The translations under genes and the position numbers were made by a program. The notes below the pieces were generated by a model. The model searched no databases, was not told where the DNA came from, and saw nothing but the letters and a program-made list of their open reading frames with translations. Below are positions 1 to 8,215 of a stretch of 26,676 nt of DNA, in pieces. Source of the DNA: Fusobacterium sp. (GTDB taxonomy: Bacteria; Fusobacteriota; Fusobacteriia; Fusobacteriales; Fusobacteriaceae); NCBI GenBank assembly GCA_019410665.1, contig DXSD01000018.1, forward strand, positions 1 through 26,676. The letters run 5' to 3'. The first letter of the stretch is position 1. Each line of letters opens with the position of its first letter.

Positions 1-188
1 TCTCTCAATAATTGAGTTATATCTAAATTAAATTCTGCCTTATAATTTTTTAAAGCTTCTAAAATGGAGTATATTAGATAATTGACATAAGTCTTTCCTG
101 TGTTATTTTTTCCACAAAATATAGTCATATCTCTAATAATAACTTCTCCACTTTTTAGAGGACCCAAGTTCTTAAATTTTATTCTCAT
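1..188 (-). CDS. AAA/SMC-like ATPase, N-terminal fragment (cut by window edge)
   Basis: The frame opens with ATG at 188 on the minus strand and runs off the left edge after 62 codons, so only the N-terminus is visible. A ribosome site (GGTGAG) lies a few bases upstream of the ATG. The start reads MRIKFKNLGPL, a beta strand typical of RecF/SMC/OLD-like ATPases, followed by a Walker A loop GKNNTGKT at about residues 26-33. Such proteins are often stand-alone ATPases in DNA repair, OLD-type nuclease or defence systems, but the parts that would tell these apart lie outside the window. It is divergent from the tRNA thiolation gene to its right. The ATPase fold is well supported; the specific role is unknown. 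Confidence 0.75.
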   Translation of the reverse strand, partial: MRIKFKNLGPLKSGEVIIRDMTIFCGKNNTGKTYVNYLIYSILEALKNYKAEFNLDITQLLR

Positions 189-307
189 TACTCTCACCTG
201 TCTTTTTAAAATCTTATTTCTATTCTTTTTATTAACTATACTATTCTCTACTATTTTACCATAAAAAACTACTAAAAAGAACAGAATCATTCTTAAAATT
301 AAATATG

Positions 308-336
308 TAGACATAAATAGTAAAACATATTATAAT
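308..336 (+). promoter_or_regulatory. Sigma-70-type promoter for the TtcA-like pair
   Basis: A -35 TAGACA (308-313) and a perfect -10 TATAAT (331-336) are separated by 17 bases. The AGGAGG ribosome site and ATG of the first TtcA-like gene follow about 25 bases later. Confidence 0.7.
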
Positions 337-369
337 ATATTGTATTTACTATAGATTTTAGGAGGGCAA

Positions 370-1164
370 ATGAGTAAGGGAGAATTAGCTTTAGAGAGTA
401 TAAGAACTACATATAGAAAGAAAATTTGGAGTAAATTTATAAAAGCAGTAAAGGATTTTAATTTAATAGAAGATGGAGATAGAATAGCAGTAGGAGTGTC
501 AGGAGGAAAGGATAGTTTACTATTATGTAAGCTTTTCCAAGAGTTAAAAAAAGATAGAAGCAAGAATTTTGAGGTAGCTTTTATCTCTATGAATCCTGGT
601 TTTGGATCTATGGACATGGAGCAATTTAAGAAAAATTTAGAGGAGTTAGATATTCCTTGTGAGATATTTGATGCTAATGTTTGGGAGGTAGCTTTTAGAG
701 AGGATCCAAATAATCCATGTTTTCTATGTGCTAAGATGAGAAGAGGGGTACTATATAATAAGGTAGAGGAGCTTGGATATAATAAGTTAGCTCTAGGGCA
801 TCACTTTGATGATGTAGTAGAAACAACTATGATAAATATGTTTTATGCAGGAACTGTAAAAACTATGATACCTAAAGTAAGCTCAACAAGTGGAAAGATG
901 GCAGTGATAAGACCACTTGTATATATTAAAGAGAAGGATATCATAGCTTACACTCAAAGAAATGAGATCCAAGCAATGAGCTGTGGTTGTCCAATTGAAT
1001 CTGGAAAAGTAGATTCTAAAAGAAGAGAGATAAAAAATCTTTTAGCTGAGTTAGAGAAAACAAATCCTAATGTTAAGCAAAGTATATTCAACTCAATGAA
1101 AAATATAAATATAGATTATGTAATGGGATATACAAGAGGAAACAAAAGTAAGGGTGAAGAGTAA
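370..1164 (+). CDS. TtcA-like tRNA 2-thiocytidine synthetase (paralog 1)
   Basis: This 264-residue PP-loop ATPase belongs to the TtcA/TtuA group, which adenylates a tRNA base and replaces oxygen with sulfur; TtcA acts on cytidine 32. The P-loop SGGKDS is at residues 44-49, a C117-x2-C120 pair follows, and a third cysteine (C205 or C207) lies in SCGCP. In TtcA three cysteines hold a [4Fe-4S] cluster, so the cluster site looks intact. A GHHFDD motif is at 143-148. The start is fixed by AGGAGG seven bases before the ATG. The stop overlaps the next start by one base (TAATG), so the two genes are translationally coupled. This copy is somewhat further from canonical TtcA than its neighbour, so its base target could differ. 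Confidence 0.85.
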   Translation: MSKGELALESIRTTYRKKIWSKFIKAVKDFNLIEDGDRIAVGVSGGKDSLLLCKLFQELKKDRSKNFEVAFISMNPGFGSMDMEQFKKNLEELDIPCEIFDANVWEVAFREDPNNPCFLCAKMRRGVLYNKVEELGYNKLALGHHFDDVVETTMINMFYAGTVKTMIPKVSSTSGKMAVIRPLVYIKEKDIIAYTQRNEIQAMSCGCPIESGKVDSKRREIKNLLAELEKTNPNVKQSIFNSMKNINIDYVMGYTRGNKSKGEE

Positions 1165-1919
1165 TGGAGATGGAAAAAAATAACTCAATTTTAAAGAGAA
1201 TTGAGGGGAAAGGGTTTGGAAAAACTATTTGGAGTCCCATAGGGAAAGCTATGCATACTTACAATATGATAGAAGCTGGAGATAGAATAGCAGTGGGAGT
1301 GTCAGGAGGAAAGGACAGCTTAACTACTCTTAATGCTTTAGTTAGAGTAAAGAAAATAGCTCAGATAGATTTTGAGATCATTCCAATTCATATCCACCCT
1401 AATACAGATAAAGCTGATTATGAGAAAATAGAGAGATACTGTGAGGAGTTAGGATTAAAATTACAGGTGGAAGCTACTAACTTAAGTGATATGCTTTTTG
1501 GTGAGAGAGAGATAAAAAATCCATGTTTTCTTTGTGGGAGAATTAGACGTGGAATACTTTATAGAATGATGAAGGAGCAAAATATTAATAAACTAGCTTT
1601 AGGGCACCATAAAGATGATATAATAGAAACTTTTTTGATGAATGTATTTTATCAAGGAAATATGAAGATGATGAAACCTAGTTATCTGTCTGAAGAGTAT
1701 GGAGTTAGAGTAATAAGACCTCTTGCTTTTGTAGAGGAAAAAGATATAATTAGGTATGTAAGAAAACAGGAGATACCAGTGGTAGCCTCTGAGTGTCCAT
1801 ATGAAACAAGTGAAAACTCTAGAAGACTTAGAGTAAAAAATTTGATAAAGGATTTAGCTACTGAAAATAAAGATGTAAGAAGTGTTATTTTTAATAGTAT
1901 AAAGGAACTTCTGTATTAA
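1164..1919 (+). CDS. ttcA: TtcA-like tRNA 2-thiocytidine synthetase (paralog 2)
   Basis: This 251-residue protein is a second PP-loop tRNA thiolase, directly coupled to the first. It shows SGGKDS at 47-52, C121-x2-C124 in NPCFLCGRIRRG, GHHKDD at 147-152 and a third cysteine, C211, in SECPYE. This is the full set expected for an iron-sulfur TtcA enzyme. The block from GHHKDD to IRPLAFVEEKDI follows canonical TtcA closely, so I give this copy the ttcA symbol. An alternative start two codons downstream (1170) cannot be excluded. Two adjacent intact copies suggest either division of labour between two tRNA targets or a heterodimer. Both ideas are inference. Confidence 0.85.
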   Translation: MEMEKNNSILKRIEGKGFGKTIWSPIGKAMHTYNMIEAGDRIAVGVSGGKDSLTTLNALVRVKKIAQIDFEIIPIHIHPNTDKADYEKIERYCEELGLKLQVEATNLSDMLFGEREIKNPCFLCGRIRRGILYRMMKEQNINKLALGHHKDDIIETFLMNVFYQGNMKMMKPSYLSEEYGVRVIRPLAFVEEKDIIRYVRKQEIPVVASECPYETSENSRRLRVKNLIKDLATENKDVRSVIFNSIKELLY

Positions 1920-1943
1920 AATTAGATAAAAGGTAAAAAAATA

Positions 1944-1952
1944 TGGTATAAT
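1944..1952 (+). promoter_or_regulatory. Extended -10 promoter of the response regulator/acyl-ligase operon
   Basis: TGGTATAAT is a perfect -10 box (1947-1952) with an extended TG at 1944-1945. No good -35 box sits at 17 bases, which is usual for extended -10 promoters. The response regulator ATG follows 43 bases later. Confidence 0.6.
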
Positions 1953-1995
1953 AGATTATATTTAAAGATAAAATATGGAAGATTAGGGAGAACTT

Positions 1996-2673
1996 ATGAA
2001 TATTCTTGTCATTCAAAGTGAGATTAGACAAGCTGAATATGTAGCAAAAGGATTGAAGGAATCTGGATATAGTGTAGACTATACTTCAAATTATGAAGAG
2101 GCTCAGCATTTTTTTTCTCTTCTTACTTATGATTTGGTTATACTTGACACTTTTATCTCTGGTTACTCTGGAATAGAACTTTGTGAAGAGATAAGAAGAG
2201 TAAGCAGTAATAGTGGAGTAATATTCTTATCTTCTGAAACAGATAGTGATATAGTAGTAGAAGCTTTAGATAGAGGAGGAGATGACTATATAAGTAAGCC
2301 ATTTCCTTTTGTAGAGCTGTTAGCAAGAATAAGAGCTGTAATTAGAAGGATAAAGAAAAAGAATAATGAAAAAAGTGAAAGTATTTTAATAGTAAGAGAT
2401 TTGAAGCTTGACTATCTAACTAGAGAGGTAACTAGAGGAGATAAAAAAATAGAGTTAACAACTAAGGAGTATATTTTACTTGAGTATTTTATGAGAAATA
2501 GAAATATAGTTTTAACTAGAACTATAATTAAAGAGAAGATTTGGGGAATAGATTTTATAACTGATACAAATATTGTAGATGTATATGTAACCCATTTACG
2601 TAATAAGATAGACAAAGGTTTTGAAGATAAACTTTTTCATACAGTAAGAGGGGCTGGATATGTTATGAGATGA
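1996..2673 (+). CDS. OmpR/PhoB-family response regulator with atypical receiver pocket
   Basis: This 225-residue two-domain regulator has a receiver (about 1-118) and a winged-helix Trans_reg_C DNA-binding domain (about 128-225, ending HTVRGAGYVMR). The phospho-acceptor Asp is D51 in LVILDTF and the conserved Lys is K101 in SKPF. However, the acidic pair that normally binds Mg2+ at the end of strand 1 (DD or ED) reads Q7-S8, followed by E9. Phosphorylation may therefore be weak, altered or unnecessary. No histidine kinase gene lies in the window, so it looks like an orphan. It is followed, with no obvious promoter or terminator between, by a small protein and two acyl-ligase/acyltransferase fusions, which it may control. 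Family assignment is certain; the regulon is inferred. Confidence 0.92.
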   Translation: MNILVIQSEIRQAEYVAKGLKESGYSVDYTSNYEEAQHFFSLLTYDLVILDTFISGYSGIELCEEIRRVSSNSGVIFLSSETDSDIVVEALDRGGDDYISKPFPFVELLARIRAVIRRIKKKNNEKSESILIVRDLKLDYLTREVTRGDKKIELTTKEYILLEYFMRNRNIVLTRTIIKEKIWGIDFITDTNIVDVYVTHLRNKIDKGFEDKLFHTVRGAGYVMR

Positions 2674-2721
2674 TGGAGATTAATTTTTCCAATGTCATGA
2701 TATTATGAAGGGAGATGAAAG

Positions 2722-2868
2722 ATGAATTTTTATGAAAAGATGTTAATAAAAGTTTTGGAAAAAAGTATGAGTGCTCAAGATAGTGAGATACTAAAAAAAT
2801 TAAAATCAGGGATAGATTTAAGTGCGAAGGATAAAAAAGAACTAGAGGAGCTTATAGATAGCCTATAA
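2722..2868 (+). CDS. Small 48-residue protein, unknown function
   Basis: A short frame of 48 codons begins with MNFYEKMLIKVLEKSM. It has a good ribosome site (GGGAGATGAAAG) just before its ATG and ends 12 bases before the next gene. It is highly charged (many Lys, Glu, Asp), predicted mostly helical, and has no signal peptide, membrane segment or cysteine. It sits between the response regulator and the first acyl-ligase fusion in the same direction with tight spacing, so it is probably part of that operon. I do not recognise a family. Its reality rests on the ribosome site, the spacing and helix-like composition. Confidence 0.6.
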   Translation: MNFYEKMLIKVLEKSMSAQDSEILKKLKSGIDLSAKDKKELEELIDSL

Positions 2869-2880
2869 GTAGGAGGACAG

Positions 2881-5373
2881 ATGAAATTTATTTATGATAG
2901 ACAGAAAACTGCTGTAATTTTTGGGGATAGAGAGTATAGCTACAAAGAGATAATTACAGGGATAAAATACTATTCAACTTTATTAAATTTAAAAGAGGAT
3001 GGAAAAGTTGTAGTTACTATGGAAAATAGACCAGAGATGATATGTTCTATTTTTTCTGTATGGAATAGTAAGCACACAACTGTAGTGTTAGATTCAGGTT
3101 ATAGTGAGGAGCAATTTGCCTATGCTTTTTCTGATTCAGAACCACAATATATCTTTACATCTAAAAAAATCTATGAAAGAGTTAAAGGTGGAGTGGAGTT
3201 ATCTCAAAAAAATATAGAGATAATAGTAGTAGATGATATAGAGGTACCAGAGGATTTTGTTCCAGATAACTATGAAGTAATCATTGAGGATATGGAAAAA
3301 GTGGCTCTACTTCTATATACATCAGGAACTACAGGAAATCCTAAGGGAGTAATGTTAACTTTTAATAACTTAGAATCAAATATTAGAGCAATAAGAGAGA
3401 TAGAATTAGTAAATGATCAAGATAAGGTATTGGCAATACTTCCTTACCACCATATACTACCATTAAATTTAACACTATTAATGCCTATGTATTTTGGAAC
3501 ATTTTTAGTAATCTTAGATGAGTTATCTTCAGAAGCTTTAAAGAGAGCTTTGAAAAAATACCAAATAAGTGTAATTATTGGAGTACCTAGAGTATGGGAG
3601 ATGTTACATAAAGCTATAAAGGGAAAAATCAACAGTAATTTTGTAGCTAAGAAACTATTTAATCTATGTCAAAAAGTGAATAGTTTAGCACTAAGTAAAA
3701 AGATTTTTAAAAAGGTCTCTGATGAATTAGGGGGAAATATGAGAGTTCTAGTTTCTGGAGGAGCAAAACTAGATCCAGAAGTGTCAGCTGATTTTAAAAC
3801 TTTAGGTCTTCCTATAATTGAAGGGTATGGACTTACAGAGACATCTCCTATAATAGCTTTCAATCGTCCAAATAACAATGTAGTTGGATCAGTAGGACAA
3901 CTGATTCCTGATATAGAGGTAAAGATAGCTGAAGATGAGGAGATCTTAGTTAAGGGAGCCAATGTAATGAAGGGATATTACAAAAATCCACAAGCGACAG
4001 CAGAAGCTATTGATAAAGATGGTTGGTTCCATACTGGAGATTTAGGAAAATTTGAAAGAGATTTTCTCTATATAATAGGTAGAAAAAAAGAGATGATAGT
4101 TTTATCTAATGGTAAAAATATCAACCCTGGAGATATAGAATCTAGTATATTAAAAGGGACAGATTTGATAAAAGAGATAGCTGTTATGGAGTATAATAAT
4201 CACTTAATGGCAGTAGTTTATCCTGATTTTGATCTAATAAAAAGAAGAAAGATAGCAAATATAAAAGAGACATTAAAATGGGAGATAATAGATAAGTATA
4301 ATGTAACAGCTCCTAAATATAGAAAGATTTTAGAAATAAAAATTGTAAAAGAGGAGTTACCTAAAACAAAGCTTGGAAAAATCAGAAGATTTATGCTAAA
4401 GGATTTCTTAGCTAAATCAGATGAAGAGGTAAGAGAAAATAAAGTTAAAAAAGAAGAGGTAGCTGTACCACAGGAGTTTATTTCAGAGTATGAAACATTG
4501 AAAAAATATTTAGAGTCTACTTTTAATACTGAAGTTGAGCCAGATTCTCACTTAGAACTAGACTTAGGGCTAGATTCTTTAGATATAGTAGAGATTCTAT
4601 CCTTTGTAGAGAGCAATTTTGGAGTAAAAATAAGTGAGGAGCAGTTTAGTAATTTAAAAAGTATATTGGATATAGCTAAATTTATTAAAGAAAATGGTGG
4701 AGAGTATCATGAGGAGAGTATGGATTGGAAGAGCATACTAAATAAAGATATAGATATACCACTTCCAAAATCAAGTTTTATGATTGGATTTACAAGAATG
4801 CTTTTTAAACCTATCTTTATGCTTTATTTCCGTTTACGTAAACTAGATACAGAAAAGATTCCAGATACTCCAGCTATATATGCAGGAAATCATCAAAGTT
4901 TCTTAGATGCTTTAATTTTTAATCAAGCTATGCCAACTAAGAAGCTTAAGGATACATATTTTATAGCTGTATCTGCTCACTTTGATACTCCATTTAGAAG
5001 ATATTTAGCAGATAGAGGAAATGTTATAATAATAGATATAAATAAAAATCTGAAAGAGACACTACAAATTTCAGCTAAAGTTTTAAGAGAGGGAAAAAAT
5101 CTAGTGATCTTCCCAGAGGGAGCAAGAACAAGAGATGGAGAGTTACAAGAGTTTAAGAAAACTTTTGCTATCTTATCTAAAGAGTTAGGAATTCCAGTAG
5201 TACCTTTTGGTATAAGAGGGGCTTATGAAGCTATGCCTTATGGAAGTAGTTTCCCAAAATCTACTCCAATAGATATTAGATTTTTTGATGAGGTAGATCC
5301 TGAAAACTTTTCAATTGAGGAGATTGTATCTGAGACTAAAGGCGAAATAAAAGAGTGGTTAGAGGAAAAATAG
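2881..5373 (+). CDS. Fatty acid AMP-ligase / acyl carrier / PlsC acyltransferase fusion (paralog 1)
   Basis: This 830-residue protein joins three enzymes of membrane-lipid acylation. Residues 1 to about 512 form an ANL-family AMP-ligase: P-loop YTSGTTGNPKG (146-156), YGLTETSP (316-323), TGD (385-387), GRKKEMIVLSNGKNINP and a C-terminal PKTKLGKIRR (494-503) with the catalytic Lys. Residues about 530-606 form an acyl carrier domain with the phosphopantetheine site DLGLDSLDIV, Ser566. Residues about 625-830 form a PlsC/LPLAT acyltransferase with NHQSFLD (H671-x4-D676) and FPEGARTR (744-751). Known of the families: ligases activate fatty acids, and PlsC moves acyl groups to lysophospholipid. Inferred: acyl-AMP is loaded on the internal carrier and handed to the acyltransferase. 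E. coli Aas has a related pair of activities in the opposite domain order. AGGAGG precedes the ATG. Confidence 0.92.
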   Translation: MKFIYDRQKTAVIFGDREYSYKEIITGIKYYSTLLNLKEDGKVVVTMENRPEMICSIFSVWNSKHTTVVLDSGYSEEQFAYAFSDSEPQYIFTSKKIYERVKGGVELSQKNIEIIVVDDIEVPEDFVPDNYEVIIEDMEKVALLLYTSGTTGNPKGVMLTFNNLESNIRAIREIELVNDQDKVLAILPYHHILPLNLTLLMPMYFGTFLVILDELSSEALKRALKKYQISVIIGVPRVWEMLHKAIKGKINSNFVAKKLFNLCQKVNSLALSKKIFKKVSDELGGNMRVLVSGGAKLDPEVSADFKTLGLPIIEGYGLTETSPIIAFNRPNNNVVGSVGQLIPDIEVKIAEDEEILVKGANVMKGYYKNPQATAEAIDKDGWFHTGDLGKFERDFLYIIGRKKEMIVLSNGKNINPGDIESSILKGTDLIKEIAVMEYNNHLMAVVYPDFDLIKRRKIANIKETLKWEIIDKYNVTAPKYRKILEIKIVKEELPKTKLGKIRRFMLKDFLAKSDEEVRENKVKKEEVAVPQEFISEYETLKKYLESTFNTEVEPDSHLELDLGLDSLDIVEILSFVESNFGVKISEEQFSNLKSILDIAKFIKENGGEYHEESMDWKSILNKDIDIPLPKSSFMIGFTRMLFKPIFMLYFRLRKLDTEKIPDTPAIYAGNHQSFLDALIFNQAMPTKKLKDTYFIAVSAHFDTPFRRYLADRGNVIIIDINKNLKETLQISAKVLREGKNLVIFPEGARTRDGELQEFKKTFAILSKELGIPVVPFGIRGAYEAMPYGSSFPKSTPIDIRFFDEVDPENFSIEEIVSETKGEIKEWLEEK

Positions 5374-5405
5374 TTTAAATTTATTTTAAAATTGAGGGGG
5401 ATATA

Positions 5406-7871
5406 GTGAATTTTGTAAAGGATTATAATAAGACAGCTATCATCTATGATGGGCAGAGAATAAGTTACAAAGAGATAATTGAAAAAAGTAAATATTTTTC
5501 ATCTCTTATGAGTATTAAAGAACAGGATAAGGTAATTATCTTTATGGAGAATAGGCCAGAACTACTATATAGTTTTTTAGGTGTATGGGATAAAAGAGGA
5601 ACTTGTGTTTGTTTAGATGCTAGTTTTAGCGGTGAGGAGTTAGTTTACTACTTAAATGACTCAGAAGCTAAATTTATCTACACATCTAATGGAAGTTTAC
5701 CAGCTGTAAAAGAGGCAATTGCATTAACTGGAAAAAATGATATAGAGATAGTAAATGTAGATGATGTAAAAATAGAGAGTGTACAGGTAGATGAATACAT
5801 ATTAAAAGCTCCAGAGAGAGAGGATATAGCTCTTATGTTATATACCTCAGGAACAACAGGAAATCCTAAGGGAGTTATGTTAAAGTTTGATAATATTTTA
5901 GTAAATATTGAAGGACTTGATAAGTATAAGATGTTTATAGCTGAAGATATAGTTTTAGCTCTACTTCCTATGCATCATATATTCCCACTTTTAGGTGCTG
6001 GAGTAGTACCACTTGCCAAAGGGGCTACAATTGTTTTCCTAAAGGAGTTGTCTTCTCAAGCTATGGTAGATGCTTTTAAAGAGCACAAGGTAACTATGAT
6101 GATAGGTGTTCCTAGACTTTGGGAGATGTTACATAAAAAGATAATGGAAAAGATAAATGCTAGTAAGGTAACTAGAGGAGTCTTCAAATTAGCTCAAAAA
6201 ATAGATAGTATCTCTATTAGAAAGAAAATCTTTAAGAAGGTACATGAAGGATTTGGAGGAAATGTGAGATTCTTCGTTTCTGGTGGTTCTAAGTTAGATC
6301 CACAGATATCAAAAGATTTTTTAACATTGGGAATACAAGTGTGTGAAGGATATGGAATGACAGAAACATCTCCTATGATATCTTTTACACCTATCAATGA
6401 GATAGTTCCAGGTTCAGCTGGAAAGATCCTTCCAGGGGTAGAGGTAAAAATCACAGAAGAGGGAGAGATATTAGCTAGAGGTAGAAATGTAATGGCTGGT
6501 TACTATAAACGTCCAGAGGCTACTGCTGAAACAATAGATAGTGAAGGGTGGATACATACTGGAGACCTTGGAGAGTTAAAAGATGAGTATCTATATGTAA
6601 CAGGACGTAAAAAAGAGATGATAGTTCTATCTAATGGTAAAAATATCAATCCTGTAGAGATAGAACAATGGATAATGGCTAACACTAATCTTATACAAGA
6701 GATAGCAGTAGCAGAGGTAGATTCAGTTCTTACAGCTATTGTTTATCCTAATTTTCAGAAAATTATTGAAGAAAAGATTACTAATATAAAAGAGACTTTA
6801 AAATGGGGAGTAATAGATAAGTATAATGGAAAAGCTCCTAATTACAGAAAGATTTTAGATATTAGAATAGTACAAGAGGAACTTCCTAAAACAAAGCTTG
6901 GAAAGATTAGAAGATTTATGCTTAACTCTTTATTACATAAAAAAGATGATGAGAATATAGTAATAGAAGAGCCTACTTTTGAAGAGTATTTAGAAATAAA
7001 AGAGTATTTAGAAAAAGCTAAAAATAGAAAGATTACCCCAGTAGCTCATTTAGAGTTAGATTTGGGGTTAGACTCTTTAGATATAGTGGAATTCCTTGCT
7101 CATATAGAAGCTAACTATGGAATTAAAGGAGAAGAGAGCATAATTGTTAACAATCCTACTGTAGAGAAATTAGCTAATTATATAAAGGAAAATAGAGGAG
7201 AGGGAAAAATTGAGGAGATAAATTGGAAGGAGTTTTTAACTCAAGAGAAAAATCTATCTCTTCCAAATTCAAGTTTAGCTATCCATATTATAAGAGGAAT
7301 ATTGTGGTTACCACTGACACTATATATAAAAGTTAAAAAATCAGGAATGGAAAATATTCCAGAGGGAAAACCAGTTATTTTTGCTGGAAATCATCAGAGC
7401 TTTTTAGATGCTTTTATTTTTGGGTATGCTACACCATTTAGACATTTGGTAAATTCATACTCTCTTGCTAAGATAAAGCATTTTAATAAGGGATATATGA
7501 AATTTTTAGCAAATCATTCTAATGTAGTTCTTGTAGATATAAATAAAAATCTTGGAGAGGTATTACAAGGTATGGCTAAGGTTTTAATAGAAGGAAAGAA
7601 TGTTGTAATTTTCCCAGAGGGAGCAAGAACAAGAGATGGAGAGTTATTGGAGTTTAAGAAAGCTTTTGCAATTTTGGCTAAGGAATTAAATGTAGAGGTA
7701 GTTCCATTTGGAATCAAAGGAGCTTATGAAGCTTTCCCTTCAAATTCAAAATTCCCTAAACCTTCACAGGTGGAGATAAAATACTTTGAGCCTATATCTC
7801 CAGAGGGAAAATCTTATGATGAGATAGTTAAAGAGACTAGAGATGTGATAGCACATTGGGTGAAGTCTTAA
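5406..7871 (+). CDS. Fatty acid AMP-ligase / acyl carrier / PlsC acyltransferase fusion (paralog 2)
   Basis: This 821-residue paralog of the gene before it has the same three domains. The ligase (1 to about 510) has YTSGTTGNPKG at 146-156, YGMTETSP at 316-323, TGD and PKTKLGKIRR at 494-503. The carrier domain has DLGLDSLDIV with Ser557. The acyltransferase has NHQSFLD (H663-x4-D668) and FPEGARTR from 736. All key residues are intact, so it is not a decaying copy. Long near-identical stretches show it arose by tandem duplication, while the carrier and membrane-proximal parts differ most. The start is GTG, set by a GAGGGGG ribosome site six bases upstream. It lies 32 bases after the first copy, so they form one operon. 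The copies may differ in fatty-acid length or acceptor lipid. Confidence 0.92.
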   Translation: MNFVKDYNKTAIIYDGQRISYKEIIEKSKYFSSLMSIKEQDKVIIFMENRPELLYSFLGVWDKRGTCVCLDASFSGEELVYYLNDSEAKFIYTSNGSLPAVKEAIALTGKNDIEIVNVDDVKIESVQVDEYILKAPEREDIALMLYTSGTTGNPKGVMLKFDNILVNIEGLDKYKMFIAEDIVLALLPMHHIFPLLGAGVVPLAKGATIVFLKELSSQAMVDAFKEHKVTMMIGVPRLWEMLHKKIMEKINASKVTRGVFKLAQKIDSISIRKKIFKKVHEGFGGNVRFFVSGGSKLDPQISKDFLTLGIQVCEGYGMTETSPMISFTPINEIVPGSAGKILPGVEVKITEEGEILARGRNVMAGYYKRPEATAETIDSEGWIHTGDLGELKDEYLYVTGRKKEMIVLSNGKNINPVEIEQWIMANTNLIQEIAVAEVDSVLTAIVYPNFQKIIEEKITNIKETLKWGVIDKYNGKAPNYRKILDIRIVQEELPKTKLGKIRRFMLNSLLHKKDDENIVIEEPTFEEYLEIKEYLEKAKNRKITPVAHLELDLGLDSLDIVEFLAHIEANYGIKGEESIIVNNPTVEKLANYIKENRGEGKIEEINWKEFLTQEKNLSLPNSSLAIHIIRGILWLPLTLYIKVKKSGMENIPEGKPVIFAGNHQSFLDAFIFGYATPFRHLVNSYSLAKIKHFNKGYMKFLANHSNVVLVDINKNLGEVLQGMAKVLIEGKNVVIFPEGARTRDGELLEFKKAFAILAKELNVEVVPFGIKGAYEAFPSNSKFPKPSQVEIKYFEPISPEGKSYDEIVKETRDVIAHWVKS

Positions 7872-8053
7872 ATTGAAATCAAAGTGGGAAGCTGTTACAA
7901 TATAAGAAATAAAGTAACTATAATGAATCTAAGAATGACGAAGATTGAGAAGAATAAATAGAGCAAGTCAGCGAAAGCAAACGCTAAAAAACACAACTGT
8001 TTGAGTGAAACGAGTTTTCCAATAGTAGAGGAGTTTTAACGACTACTACTATT

Positions 8054-8119
8054 GAGACACAGAAATTTATTTTCTGTGTTACATTAAGGAAACACTGAAA
8101 GCTTTGCTTTCTGTGTCTC
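8054..8119. repeat. Competing hairpins inside the foldback element
   Basis: ACACAGAAA (8057-8065) pairs perfectly with TTTCTGTGT (8071-8079) around a five-base loop. The same left strand, extended to GAGACACAGAAA (8054-8065), also pairs perfectly with TTTCTGTGTCTC (8108-8119). A further hairpin, CACTGAAAGC/GCTTTCTGTG with one mismatch, uses that second strand. The pairings are mutually exclusive. Confidence 0.55.
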
Positions 8120-8153
8120 AAAATTCTTAGAGAGCTAAAGCTCTTAGAATTTT
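8120..8153. terminator. Hairpin, probable bidirectional terminator
   Basis: AAAATTCT and AGAATTTT form an outer 8-bp stem, and GAGAGC with GCTCTT an inner stem around the loop TAAA, with a two-base bulge on the left side. The outer A/T-rich ends would give a U-tract in either direction, fitting the convergent genes on both sides. Confidence 0.55.
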
Positions 8154-8215
8154 GGAAGCACTACTTGCTCTTTATTCTTTGAACGAAAGTCATTCTTAGA
8201 CTTTATTCTCTTATA

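Noticed and set aside
3669..3962. 97-codon antisense open frame in the first acyl-ligase fusion
   Set aside because: The opposite frame encodes ligase motifs including YGLTETSP; the second ligase copy shows a similar shadow at 6194-6454 because the DNA is duplicated.
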